A stretch of DNA of 64,000 nt, taken from Neonectria sp. B-13. Its lineage: Eukaryota > Ascomycota > Sordariomycetes > Hypocreales > Nectriaceae. Positions 1-11,611 of the stretch are shown piece by piece (position 1 is the first letter of the stretch; every line of letters starts with the position of its first letter). The notes beneath the pieces were generated by a model. The model saw only the letters and a list, made by a program, of their open reading frames with translations, was not told the DNA's origin and ran no database searches. Made by a program: the position numbers and the translations under genes. The DNA is taken from positions 1,638,464-1,702,463 of the forward strand of contig NOKP01000001.1 in assembly GCA_002682825.1 (NCBI GenBank), written 5' to 3'.

Positions 1-160
1 TTAGTTTCTCCGGGCTCCTATCGATTGCGGATGAGACCCACATCGGTGGGTGGCCGAACAAAAATTTCTTGAGAGGGACGTGAGAGTGCGGTATCACCAG
101 CGGGGCCGGAAGACGAACAATTGAATCTGTTTAGGTCTTGGAGACCACCACGCAGTCAAA

Positions 161-1036
161 ATGAGGTGAGCTTTGGCATGCGGCGACAGGCTGGACGGAA
201 CTCTCGAACGCGCCGAGTGTCGGGTTTGCAGACCTTGCACTCGCTGCGGGAAAGTTGCTTTGCTCCGTCTGGAGATGCTGTCTCAATCTTCACGGACACC
301 GGCTAACCAATTGCTCCAGAATCGAGACCTGTTACTTCTGCAGTCGCCCTGCATACCCCAGCAAGGGTATCACCTTTGTCCGCAACGATGCGCGAGTTTT
401 CCGCTTCTGTCGCAGCAAATGCCACAAGAACGTACGTCTACAGACATCACAGCGGACCAAATGGCAGACCATGGATCACTAACGCTGGACCCTCTACAGT
501 TCAAGATGAAGCGTAACCCCCGCAAGCTCAAGTGGACGAAGGCCTTCCGAAAGGCCGCGGGCAAGGAGATGACGGTCGACTCGACGCTGCAGTTCGCGGT
601 CCGCCGCAACGAGCCCGTTCGCTACGACCGCGAGCTCATGGGCAAGACGCTCAAGGCCATGGAGCGCGTGTCCGAGATCCGCTCCCGCCGCGAGCGCGTC
701 TTCTACAAGAAGCGCATGTCGGGCAAGAAGGAGCGCGAGCTGGCCATCGCCCGCAAGCTGGTCGCCGAGAACGAGCACCTGCTGCCCCGCCTCCGCGGCA
801 GCGAGAAGAAGCGTCTGCGCGAGCTGGGTCTCACCGACGCCGAGATCGACGAGGTCGAGCCGGAGCGCGAGCGTGCCAAGGCCTTTGGTGGCGAGAAGAA
901 GCGGGTTGCCATCGCCCTGGAGCACGACGAGGACGAGGACGACGACGAGGATGCTGAGCAGGACGGCATGGACGATGATGACGACGACGAACTCGATGAT
1001 GTCGACGTTGACGGCATGGAAGTGGACGCCGTCTGA
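161..1036 (+). CDS. RLP24: Ribosome biogenesis protein RLP24 (60S pre-ribosome placeholder for eL24)
   Basis: Predicted exons are 161-165, 320-431 and 500-1036, giving 217 aa. The first coding exon is only ATGAG; splicing across a 154-nt intron makes M-R-I-E-T-C. The protein has the eL24-type zinc finger C6-x2-C9-x22-C32-x3-C36, then the [19 protein letters not shown] core, a basic helical region and a very acidic Asp/Glu-rich C-terminus. In yeast, Rlp24 loads onto nucleolar pre-60S particles, recruits and activates the AAA ATPase Drg1 through its C-terminal tail, and is replaced by eL24 in the cytoplasm. What is seen is the finger, core and acidic tail; the role is family knowledge. Both introns have good consensus (gtgagc...ctccag and gtacgt...ctacag). 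A longer unspliced frame from 173 is not the protein, because it lacks the finger. Confidence 0.95.
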
Positions 1037-2388
1037 AGCCGAGGGAGTCTCGGGACGTGAGGAGCTGAGAAGCCAGAGAACCAAAAATTGCACGTGTCCG
1101 GGAAGAAGGGCATTGGGGGGCGGGCGTTATGGTGTTTTGATTCGAGGCATACCACGGGCGTTGGGATATACTGGCTTCCGGTGCAGTACAATACACAGTG
1201 CAACAAGATGGAGAGAGCTTTGTGACGAAGTGAATCGGTCCGGTTCTTTCAAGGACGGGACCGAGTGGTTTTGGCAACTGGCGGCTGGTGATTGGGTGAA
1301 GCCAACCACCATCAAGTCAGTCAGCTGGCCCCCTCCCCCTCGAGGTGTCTCGGGGTGCGTCCTTTTGCGTCGTCTAGAGGCGTCCTGAGGTGTCTCAAGG
1401 TGTCTTGACGCGGGGAATCCTAGAAACACCAGGGCCGGAAGCAAAGAGATTAGTTTTGATTGCCTATAAACAGAGTTTGTATCCTTGTCCCTTGTACGTA
1501 CGTACAGTGCTCTGTGCGAACCGTGCTATCCTAACGAGGTCAGTTAGAGTGTCAGCAGGCCGAGGGCTCCGAGTCGGACCCTTTGGCCTGACTCCGTACT
1601 AATGAATTAGTCCCATTTGCTCCGTTTTCCCATGTTTTTGCACGCCAAATACCAGAGAGAGCACATCAGTAGACCAGAGCGACTCAGTAGCAAGGGAAAC
1701 GCAATCGCGTGTATGTGGTTGGACAGACAAAAAAGCCGGGGTGTGGGACAAGGGACATACATCCATTGTGATAAGCGGTTCTCGTCAGGCAGCTCACAAG
1801 ACCAAAAACGACCCCACGACACCACACACACGCACACACACTCCTCTTCGCACCGACACACGGCACACATACCAATCAGCCCTGATTCAGCGTCGACTCC
1901 GCATAGCACGCAGCTCCCAGCAACCCAACAAGTTCAGGCAAAAAAAACCCAGCTGCCAGCTTATCATTGCGCCCTGGCCGTGCATGTCTCGCTCTCTGCC
2001 GCTCCCCGGCCGGGGGCAAGCCACAATTCGTAGGACCGGGACTTGCACGCCGCCTTTTCTCCAAGTTTCCGTTTCCGTTCCGTGTCTGTTCCTGTTCCTG
2101 TTCCTGTTCCCTGGATTGTCTGTCCTCCCTAGATCGCTCGCTCTCTCGCAACAAAGTCGCCGCCTCTTCGTCCCAAGGAGACGGACTGCCCGTGGGAGTC
2201 CCCTGTAATCAAGCCCACTAAACAAGAGCGAATCTCGATTCCCGACTCCCGATCGACTGGGGTCGTGGACGCCTCTCGAGTTTCGTTTCGACGCCTGTAT
2301 AATTGCTTTTCCCCACGGCTTCGCTCGATGCTAGTGGCCTAGACAGACATCCGACGTTGAAGTCTTCCCAGACGCAAATCAAAGTGCC
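1037..2388. other. Intergenic: RLP24 3' flank and promoter/leader of the hydrolase gene
   Basis: No gene recognised. A CA-rich simple stretch lies at about 1826-1850. A pyrimidine-rich CTGTTC tandem (about four copies, 2086-2115) lies roughly 280 bp upstream of the hydrolase start, consistent with a CT-rich fungal promoter or 5' leader. Open frames here are low-complexity and family-less. Confidence 0.5.
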
Positions 2389-4738
2389 ATGGACGAGAAG
2401 ATGGCCGTCGCCGAGACGAAGCCGCTCCTAAGACAGCGCGCAAAGCAATCGCCCAAGAGGAACTCCTCTTCCCTGTTGCTGGCGCTGTTGACGACTGTCT
2501 CTATCGTCGCCTGCTTCTACCACCTGCGACCCTTGGAGACGAAACCCCTCCGAGTCCAAGATGCCGAGCCAGCGCCGTGGACCTGGGCCGACGTAGGTTT
2601 TCTCCGGCGGTTTATATTATTTTGAAGAACTATGCGCTGATGTGAATGGCTATCAAGATCAAGCCCGCCAATGACTTGGTCTGGGAGAGGTGCTACAAGG
2701 ACAAGTTTGAGTGTGCCAGGCTAGACGTGAGTTCTTGCACTGGCAGCATCACCATCCTGTGAATACGTGCTCATCAGAGGTCACATCCATCTTTAGGTTC
2801 CCATGGATTGGCTAGACCCTACGAAGGAGCAACGCGTTGTCCTGGGAGTCGTCAAACTAGCTGCCAAGTCAAAGGGAAAGGGGTTCTCTCCCGTGTTTGT
2901 GAATCCTGGTGTAAGTCCCTTCCACCGCCGGCAAAGACAAGCCTTGGACTGCAGTGTTGACCAGTTGACAACCCAGGGCCCTGGAGGATCAGGAGTACAG
3001 TTCCTCAAAAAGGCCGGCCATCTGCTCCAGACCATCGTTGGCGATAACCATGTGAGTGTCTAGTCTTGTCGATTCCTATCACTTCATAAACCAAGTTGCT
3101 GACCGGTTCACAGGACATTATCAGCTTCGACCCTCGTGGAGGTGAGTTGACGTCTGTCCCTGATGAAACAAGACTTCGGTTCTAACTCCAATACCCTCAC
3201 CCAGTCGGCGTCTCTACCCCCCGAGTCGAATGCTGGGGCACCTCTCAGAAGCGGAAGCTCTGGTCTCTTCAGGACACCCCCGTCGTCGATGAGCGACCTG
3301 GCCTCGTCTACGACGCATACGCCCGCGCTTCTGCTTACTCGGGTGTCTGCGAGACGGCCATGGCTCACACGGGCATCATGAGCCATCTCAGCACAGCGTC
3401 TATCGCCCGTGACATGCTTGAGATCCTGGACAAGACGGGTCACGCCAAGCTCCGCTACTGGGGCTTCAGCTACGGAACTATCCTGGGCGGCGTCTTCGCA
3501 GGCCTGTATCCTGACCGCGTGGAGAGGTTGGTCAGTGACGGTAAGTCGCATCATGATTGCAGCAATGGACACTCACGCAGAGGGACGCTGACAAGAGGAC
3601 CGAACCAGGCAATTGTGACTATCACGACTGGTTCAAGCTAGACCACGCCAACTTCGTCTCCAACACCGACCTCATCTTCGACGCCTTTGACGCCGGCTGC
3701 CACAAGGCCGGTCCGGACAAATGCGCCCTGTGGGCCAACACCCCCAAGGCCGTCCAGCACCGCCGTAGCAACCTCCTCGCCCGGCTCAAGACATCCCCCG
3801 TGCTGGTGCCGGCGTGGGCGCGCGCCTCGGGCCCGGAGCTGCCGGAGCTCATCACGTACTCCAAGGTACAGCGGCTGACGCAGACCATCATCTACAAGCC
3901 GCAGACGCAGTTCGAGCGCATGGCGCGCGTGTACGCGGCGCTGGAGCGCGGCGACGGGCTGCCGTTCTACGACATGGTGCGCGAGCGCGCGGGCGATGAG
4001 CCGGGCCAGCTGTGCTCGCTCGGCGATACGCCGGCCACGATGCCGCAGGAGACGGGCACCGAGGACGACGCATTCCCGGCCATTATGTGCTCCGACGCCG
4101 AGCCCGTCACGGAGACGCCCGAGGAGTTTGAGGAGTACGCCCGGAAGATCGAGGGCATTAGCCGGTGGGCGGGCGCCGTGAACCTCTTGTTCCGGGTCGT
4201 CTGCCTGGGCAAGACTGTGAGGCCCAAGTGGCGGTTCTCCGAGGGTGTGTCATGATCGTCTCATTTACCTTCCATCACCGTGAGGGTCGTCCATGTCGAT
4301 GATGTGCTAACCTCCCAAGTAGAGGACTTCCAGGGCGACACAGCCCACCCGATCCTCTTCATCGGCAACATGGCCGACAACGTAACACCGCTGCAGAGCG
4401 CCTTCAACAACTCGGCCCGCTTCCCCAGCTCCGTGGTCCTGCAGCAGAACTCCTACGGTGTAAGTTTCTCCTCTCACAGCCCCCCAGCGAACTGCCCTCC
4501 TTTACTAACTCCTTTCCCCCTTCAGCACTGCTCCCTCGCCGCAGCGTCGACGTGCACCGCGCGCCACATCCGGGCGTACTTCCAGCACGGCACGTTACCC
4601 CGAGCGGGCACTGAGTGCGATCCGGACTATGACCTGTTCGAGCTGCCCGCGAACCAGCAGGTCATCGCCGAGAACGAGCTGGCGTCGGCTGTGTTTGAAT
4701 TGGCGCAGGAGGTGGACATCCCGCGGGGAAGTTGGTAG
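2389..4738 (+). CDS. Membrane-anchored alpha/beta hydrolase with TAP-like C-terminal domain (peptidase S33-like)
   Basis: Nine exons rebuilt in phase: 2389-2592, 2658-2726, 2797-2910, 2977-3051, 3114-3141, 3205-3540, 3609-4244, 4323-4459, 4526-4738; 603 aa. Residues about 29-46 form one hydrophobic segment after a basic N-terminus, suggesting a type II anchor or uncleaved signal. The fold shows an oxyanion GGPGGSG motif, DPRG, the nucleophile elbow GFSYG (Ser about 252), the acid in NMADNVTP (Asp about 506) and the catalytic His about 534, the first residue of the last exon. This matches the abhydrolase plus TAP-like C-terminal arrangement of secreted tripeptidyl aminopeptidase/proline iminopeptidase-like enzymes. 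The triad is seen; aminopeptidase activity is inferred and the substrate unknown. A lipase/esterase role is possible. All splice sites are canonical. Confidence 0.88.
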
Positions 4739-5260
4739 ACGTACACTGGGTGAGGAGCTGGGAAGGTAAGCCTGGAGTTGGTGTTGGATGATTGTTTGAC
4801 TGCTCGGCTGGGTTTGCATGCTGCCGTTATGGTTATAATTCGTGTAAGGGTCTAAGGGTGGTGTAGTCGAATAGACAGGTATGTACCATCGCTGTCAACT
4901 GCCCTTGATATTTGTTTAGTCCCATGAGGCGTTATGCTGGCTGAGATAACATCGATTGAACATGCTCCTGGTTCATCGCTTCCAGATCCGGCTGTTATTG
5001 CGCCTGAGTAGATTGTGTTACTCCCGGCAGAAGTGCTGTACCGACCACAATAATCACAGAGCAGCGAACCGGGGGTAAACACGAGCTTTATCGGAGAGCA
5101 GGATAACGTGTCCGACACTGGATTATTCCAAGCGCGAGCTAAGAGCTGCATCGCTGCTTGACGGGTATCATTTCTATTCTAACACAAGCAGGCACCTTGC
5201 ACATGCTCGTGTCGGCGTCCCACGATGGCCTCCCCATCGACAATGATGTGGCGCATGTCC
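4739..5260. other. Convergent intergenic region
   Basis: This stretch lies between the ends of the hydrolase gene (+) and the DUF3602 gene (-). I see no gene in it. It should hold the 3' UTRs and poly(A) signals of both genes. Confidence 0.5.
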
Positions 5261-5814
5261 TCAGGAGGTGTGGTGCACCTTCTCGGGCATCTTCAGTCCC
5301 TGGTCCACGGCGGCCTTGACCTTCTGCTCCAGCTTGACGCCGAGGGCGCTCTCCTCGTCGGCGGCCTTCTTGCGCTCCTCCTCCTCCTCATCGACCTTCC
5401 AGTTGCCCGCGCCGCCGCGCCCGTGGGCGGCCAAGCCCCCGCGGACCTGGTGGTGCTTCTTGAGGCTGGCGTTGACGGCGGCGGCCGTCTTGTTGGCCAT
5501 CTCCTCCTGCTCGCGCGCGTCGGGCATGTTGGCCGGGTCTACGTAGTTGCCGGCTCCGCCTCGGCCGGCCCGCGTGGGGACCTGGGCGTGGGAGCGGTCG
5601 GGCGTGGGAGCGACCGAGGTGCTTAGGCTCTGGGCCTCGAGATCCTGTGTTCGCCAGAGTGTAAGCGGGACTCATGGGCGCCGAAGCGGAGGCAAGCATC
5701 GCGGGGAGAGAGAGGGCGGTTTACTTTTGAGTCGCTGCCATCTGCGGCGGGGGGATAATAGTTGCCGGCGCCTCCACGGCCAACCTTGCGGTACACATCT
5801 TGATCTGCTGGCAT
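5261..5814 (-). CDS. DUF3602 family protein with three GRGGAGN motifs
   Basis: Two exons on the minus strand, 5814-5725 and 5644-5261, separated by an 80-nt intron (gtaaac...aacacag); 157 aa. The sequence carries three copies of the short motif G-R-G-G-A-G-N, near residues 13, 60 and 104. The first two are followed by Tyr (GNYY, GNYV) and the third by Trp (GNW). The remainder is charged and low-complexity, with an Asp/Glu/Lys-rich C-terminal part and no signal peptide or membrane segment. This motif pattern defines the fungal DUF3602 family, small proteins of unknown molecular function. Eight bases upstream of the start lies a perfect 10-bp tandem repeat (5821-5862), probably in the leader or core promoter. 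Exon phase is clean (30 complete codons in exon 1). Confidence 0.85.
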
Positions 5815-5820
5815 TTTCGC

Positions 5821-5862
5821 GACGGGTTCTCACGGGTTCTCACGGGTTCTCACGGGTTCTCG
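5821..5862. repeat. 10-bp tandem repeat (ACGGGTTCTC, four copies) just upstream of the DUF3602 start
   Basis: Four consecutive copies of ACGGGTTCTC (GAGAACCCGT on the gene strand) end a few bases before the start codon at 5814. The period is close to one DNA helical turn. It could be a clustered factor-binding site, a leader RNA element or a neutral minisatellite. Confidence 0.8.
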
Positions 5863-7410
5863 CTGGTCGGGGGTCTGATAAGGGCTCTAGAGCTGGGGGA
5901 AGAGCTCGAGGCGACGGAGTCTCTGGAAACGCCTGGTTCTTTTATGATAAAAAAAAAGTCGCGGAACGTCATGACCTGTCCTCCAAGATCATTATAAACA
6001 CTTGGTCAAGCGCTCTCGCCGCTACCGGATTGCGCGTGGGGGGGTTTGTGTCTCGTCTGTGGCCGCATTCTGGTGTCACTGGCGATGCTATCTTGAATCC
6101 ATTTTCTGTGTGTCAACGCATTTGGGCATGGGAATGGCCTTGGCGCGCGCCCACCACCCATTAAGGTTCTGGGGTAGATCGACGGGTCCAAAAGCAGCCG
6201 GTCGCCCGCCAATGCAAGTCAGGCCGTCCGTCTTGGCTTGGTTCGTCCTTCAGACCTATGCCATCCAATTTGTTGGGCTTTCTGATGGGAAGAGAGGAGA
6301 CGTGAATCAGGGCACCCAGGCTGAGCCGAGGGACCAAGTTGATGAGGTGATCGATCCATGGCGGCTTTCCCACGTCGTTCCAGGTTCTCTTCCCTGCTTG
6401 TGCTTCCGGTGGGCCGTATGGTTTGCGGCATCCCTCATTCATTCATGAGTGCACGCACACGTCTCCCGCCTCGCATACGTAATGAACCATGAGGAGCGAG
6501 GACTGGGTCTTTGAGTGGCCGAGGGCGGGCATTATTCACGTTCAAGACATGCATCCAGCCCAGCAGGCCTAGAGGAATGTCCGATAACGAGCAGCAAGCC
6601 AGCATGCTAGCTGTGTATGTATTAATCTTCATCGAGAGCCCAGGCCGAGGATCGTCTGCCCAAGATAAGCCGCCTGGCCGCCTCGAGTCGTCCAGGGTCA
6701 GCTATGGCGTGCGGGTATCCGCTGGGCGCTGCGGCAGGGTCTCCATCCTAGGCTCCTCCCCCTCCTCGCATTCCACACACCAAGCCGAGAGGCGTCGCTG
6801 ATCTCGGGAGTTGACAGCTGGCTGAATCCAGGACGCCGGGAGCATGTCTAGATTCCGCCAACTTGTCGGGATTATTGCGCAATCCACACCCAAAACAATC
6901 CATACTGTACGGATGCTGAGGCCAGAATTGTTCGAGAAAGAAGAGTAACGTTATGATTCCACGTGGACGTATGGTTTGGTGCTGACGCAGGTACGCACCC
7001 AGCCAAAAGGGCGAGCGAGTGTCGTCTTCGGTTTCGTTGACTGCGCCGCGGAGAGCAACAGACCAAACTTGTCCTGTGCTGGCCGCTCCGACTGCTCGCT
7101 GACGGGCGAGACCTGCTCGTGCCTAGGTTGCACAGTCTGGCTTCCAAGACCAAGGCAGAGGCATCAAGGTACCTCTGAGTACTGGCCTAAGGGTGCAGCA
7201 CACCCCTGGAGGAGGCGCCTGTGGGGTGCAAGAACCCCGTCGGCGGTACCACCGTGTCCGCGCTGGTGAGACCCTCCCTCCATGGCCTCCGTACAGGCAT
7301 ACAGGCATAAATCAAACGAATACACCAAACTATTCAGTAAGGCGGGAGGCGGCGTCAGAAGGCGGCTGGCGCATACGGCGTCATTGCCCACGAACCTCAT
7401 CAGTCAAGTT

Positions 7411-7455
7411 CAGTCAGCCGGTCGGTCAGCCAGCCAGTCAGCCAGCCAGTCAGCT
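7411..7455. repeat. CAGC/CAGT tetranucleotide repeat
   Basis: Alternating CAGC and CAGT units with a GGTC variant form a short imperfect tandem block in intergenic DNA. Confidence 0.8.
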
Positions 7456-10400
7456 TGCGGTAGCGCAGTGTGCAATTGCCACTGACTGTGGCCAGCTTTC
7501 CCCAATTTGGATCCCAATGACAACAGGCCGCTGGCGTTGTCGGAAAAGTAAGTCAACGGATGACTGCACTGAACAAAAAAATAAAATAAGTTGTGCCGTT
7601 GTCGGCCTCCCCCCTCTCGTTATTGTGACGGCGGAGTCACCCGGGAGACGCCAGCATCTTCCCCGAGTCCCACGAATGCCCCATGATGGGTCCTGAGGCT
7701 TGATATCCTTGGGGAGGGCTTTGGCCCCCTCCTTCAGAGGGCGTCGTGACAGGCACCATATTTCTGCTAAGGCCAGCGACCACATCCACCCGGCCCCAGC
7801 TGTCATTCAGCCGGATGTGTCGCTCGGGTTCGAGCCAAACTCGAACGGGGGCGCTTCAGTGGGCCGCAGGTCCTTGTGGTGCGTATTGAGTGGCCTTTGG
7901 CGGGGAGGCGGCGCACCCCGGATCCCCAGCTGTGAGGCCACTGCATCCACGATGCGTGAAATCGAGGCGTGCGTCCAGAAGAGGGAGAAATGGAAATGCA
8001 GAAAAAAAGAGAAGCTGAACCAAGCCCCGGGATTCTTGTCAGTGGTTCAGCTGCTATAACCCCAAGGAGTCCACTCTTGGTTAGTAGCCCACGCTGGCAT
8101 CTTGTATCTAGCTCAATTGGCTCCTTATGACTCTTGTGAAAGGTTGACTATCAAGATTGTGAGAGTGTGGAGAGGCGAACCCCGTCACTGATTGGCCTCC
8201 TAGGGTAAGCTTACAGCACCGTAAAGCCGCCGTTGTGGGTTCGTCTCGAATGACCCAACAGCATGGGTTTTGATGCCATATCTGTCGAGTGCTGCCCCAG
8301 TCTCAAGCGTCCATGGCCAACAGGTTTCCCCGGTGCATCATCGGGTGTTCGTAGACTGATAAGATGGGACGAGTACGAATAAAAAAAGTTCCCAAACGTT
8401 GTGTGCCCACGTCAGGAATGGGGTTAGCTAGTTAGTAGGGCTAATTATCAAAGTCCATGACGCCGATGTTGTTCCTGGCCTTGGATATTTTTCTTTCTTG
8501 TCTTGACGCACAGTGACGACAATTCTTTGTGACTAGAGGGGTATTGTGGAATCGTTCCAGGTCCAATCTCAAGTCCTGAAGTCACTGTTGATGACAAGCA
8601 GCCACCTGCAGAAGACCAACCGACGGGCATAGTGTCATTGGTTGTTTTGTTCCGGCCGCCTAGGATCTGGCTCAAGGGAGTTGCGCTGTTAATGTGGTTC
8701 CAGCGAACCACCGATCACGAGTCGTTGTCTGAACATGGAAACCCCGAGACGGATAGTCAGGAACGACTGCTGGACATCCCGAGGCTTTAATTCAGCCTCC
8801 CCTCTTTGGTGTGTCTCCGCGCGGTTGGGGCCGACAGTGATCGCCAGTCTGTCAATTAATTGATAGTGGAGTGGTGAAACCAGAGGGAATGTCTGTGCGA
8901 CGGCACGGGATTCACACGACAAACCGCCAGCGTGAGAGGCGATTCTTGGGTGGCTTCCTCGTCGCAATCCGCCCTTCCCTTTCCCAGGGAAGCGCCACGG
9001 AGTCCACCTGAATTGGGAAGGCCATTTCGGAACGGTTCAAAAGAAGACGCCGTTGCACCTTCCCCTCACGCACTAATAAACACCCGACCAACAAGCCATT
9101 CATTAAGTTATCCCAGCCCAGGCAATTGAGCTATACGGAGTACGAAGTTCAAAGTACCTACCCTCCGAAATCTGATCTTGATTGCATCCATGTGACCATG
9201 ATGTCCAGGCACCCCAACAGTAGATCATGTGAACGAACCGGTGATGGGCTACTGCCTAAGGCGGCATAGACACTCGCCCCCGGAGGTTGGGTGTGCATCT
9301 TGTGCATCTATCTATCTATCTGTGTATCCGACCTGGTGTATTCTTCCGGCCACTTGAATACAGCGGTCCTTGTGAGAGGGCTGTTTGTGGCGAGAGGCGA
9401 GTGCTTGCCATGTCGCAATTGTGGTGCAAGTGGCGGTGCGAAGTAGGGCACCACCATCAGGAGGCATTTGGCACAGTGTGGTGTATTCGCCATGCTTTTG
9501 CTTGAGGTCTTCGTACCGTACCTACAGCGTCTAGTCCACTCAATCATCCTTCCATTCATCCATCCATATCATCCGCCCGCCTTACGTGAGAAGTGCAATG
9601 CTGCTTCGGGGCGGACATGAGTGGCCATCAACAAGCGCGAACTTGATCAGTGTCATGCTGTATTGTCTCAATGGACGAAAACGATACGCCCTGCAGAGTA
9701 TGAATAATGAAAACACTCTCCTACAATTCTGGACTTACTGGCCGTGTCTTGTTTTGCCCCTTTGTGAACCCCCCTTGATAATCTGTCCAGGCGCCCGTCG
9801 TTCAGGCGTGCTTCAAGGTTAAAATTGCGGTAGCAGCTAGATTCGTTCGTCGAGACTGTGCCCAGACGAGGTGGCAGCGGTGGCACGTCCCAGCTGACGA
9901 CTTGCTCACTCACTTTGCGGAACGTACGGGCTTCTTCTGCCTTTTGGTGTGATTTCGTTGCTTGACCTCTCCAGGCTCTCTCCTCCACCAACTCGCAACT
10001 CGTCTTTGTCGCACTGGGCGGATGGACCTACGACAACCCCCTCGCCGTGTGCCCAATCCGCCCGGGCGGGGCATGCAACTAAGCCCTTTGGGATGTTTCC
10101 ATTTGGGGTCATGGAGGTGCTGCTAGCGACACGCCTGTGGAGAAGGGGGAAGCATGGGGCCTTGGAATGCTTGGAGCCTGGGACGGGACCCGTGGCCGCA
10201 CGCAATGAATGGATGCTTTGGAAACATGATGGACAACGTGCAATATGGCCATTCAACTAATACGGCCGCTACCATGAAAAACGTGGGTCCTGGCATGCCA
10301 GACCTGGGACGAGCTGTAAAGGTAAAAAGAATTATGGCCAGGTGCAGCAACATGAAAACACACTGGTCTTTATGTCGCCTCTCAGATTCTATGCACACGG

Positions 10401-10990
10401 CACAAGAGTATCTACTCCGTACAGTTTGGGGAGACGGAATATCCGCCGAGGACCACCTGCCTTGACCCGCGATGCAAGGCCCGCATCCGGTTCGCTCTCA
10501 TCGCCCGAGGCAAGGCGCAGCACAGTACAGCGCGGCACATCCATTGTGGTTCTTTCTTTTGCCGTCTCGTGGAATCGGGTCAGAACCGAGTCGATCGGAC
10601 AACAAAGTCCCAACAAAGTCGTCGTCAGGCCAGGCCCGGGAAGGGGAAACAGCTCCCCCGACCGCAAAGAAGGGGACCGACCGATCAGATCAGATTAAAG
10701 CGTTGGCCGACGGATACTGACAAGGGGGCTCGGCAGGGCAGGGCAGGGCTAGGAAGGGTAGGGCAGGGCCAGCGAGCGGCGAGCCACCACGGCCACGAAC
10801 GCCTACCAGATGCGGCCAATGGATGGAGCACATGGGGCGTTGTCCTTCGTAGCTTGTAGGGGGATGGGCAGCAGAGAGACAGTGGACAGCTGGTGCTGGC
10901 TGCTGAGGGCTGGCAGGCAGCTGTACCTGCGCCAAAACCACATGTTGGTGTTTGAGTCGTCCTGCAGGAAGTGTGTTCCCTTGCTTCACA

Positions 10991-11012
10991 TAACAACAAC
11001 AACAACAACAAC
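10991..11012 (+). repeat. AAC trinucleotide microsatellite
   Basis: About seven AAC units in a non-coding stretch. It reads as an Asn run in one frame, but no gene is supported there. Confidence 0.85.
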
Positions 11013-11494
11013 GCCCTTCTTTCTCCCTTCTTCGAGTGTCTGTATTTCTCCCGGCACGTACCTTTCATCATCAGGGGAAACAATGGACTCAATCGAGCAC
11101 AAGATGGATCATCCGCTCACACAGCCCCTGCTCACCTCGCTGTCGGTCCCCAATTACGGCTGCTCGCTCTCCTCGGACACTCAACTCCACCTCAAATCAT
11201 GCAACGGTCAGGTTCCATCAAGCTGGGAACACGCTCTGACTCGGGCCTCACCAACGGTACAACACAACGAATGTTACCCTCCGCTCGGGCTTGAGCTCTT
11301 CTGGCCTCGCCAGTTCAGGCTTGACTGCTTTGCAAAATACCAATGACTGTGGACCCTCTTTCTCGCCTATCCTCCCTTGGCAAAAACAGTTGATGGCTCT
11401 TGGAGAGTCTTTGACTACCAACTACCTAGCTCGCGGTGGGCTTACACCAGACCTCCGTTGACCGAGCCCCCAGACGAAGCGGAGCTTTCATGGG

Positions 11495-11594
11495 NNNNNN
11501 NNNNNNNNNNNNNNNNNNNNNNNNNNNNNNNNNNNNNNNNNNNNNNNNNNNNNNNNNNNNNNNNNNNNNNNNNNNNNNNNNNNNNNNNNNNNNN
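11495..11594. other. Assembly gap (100 N) followed by a 17-C run
   Basis: Exactly 100 N, so a placeholder of unknown true size. Bases 11595-11611 are all C. See the finding on gap-adjacent homopolymers. Confidence 0.99.
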
Positions 11595-11611
11595 CCCCCC
11601 CCCCCCCCCCC

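Larger units (their letters stand above)
5863..11494. other. Gene-poor intergenic stretch (left part of a 7.6-kb divergent region)
   Basis: I found no supportable gene. Open frames are Arg/Ser/Pro-rich, overlap on both strands and have no recognisable domain or splice-joined continuation. Simple repeats present: a CAGC/CAGT tetranucleotide block (7411-7455), TCTA (9307-9320) and AAC (10991-11012). GTAC-anchored short motifs occur (for example 9134-9157, 10413-10424). Confidence 0.5.

Noticed and set aside
494..1093. 199-codon open frame antisense to RLP24
   Set aside because: A Leu/Val-rich mirror frame caused by the strong codon bias of the RLP24 exon.
7411..7455. CRISPR-like spaced repeats
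   Set aside because: Units are 4 bp and contiguous, with no spacers; a simple repeat in a eukaryotic genome.
7818..7850. B-box-like GGTTCGAGCC
   Set aside because: No matching A-box or cloverleaf upstream. The local GTTCGAG...CTCGAAC is a short inverted repeat only.
8090..8170. tRNA-like A-box (TAGCTCAATTGG)
   Set aside because: No closing D-stem, no GGTTCRANYCC B-box and no acceptor stem pairing; the similarity is limited to a few bases.
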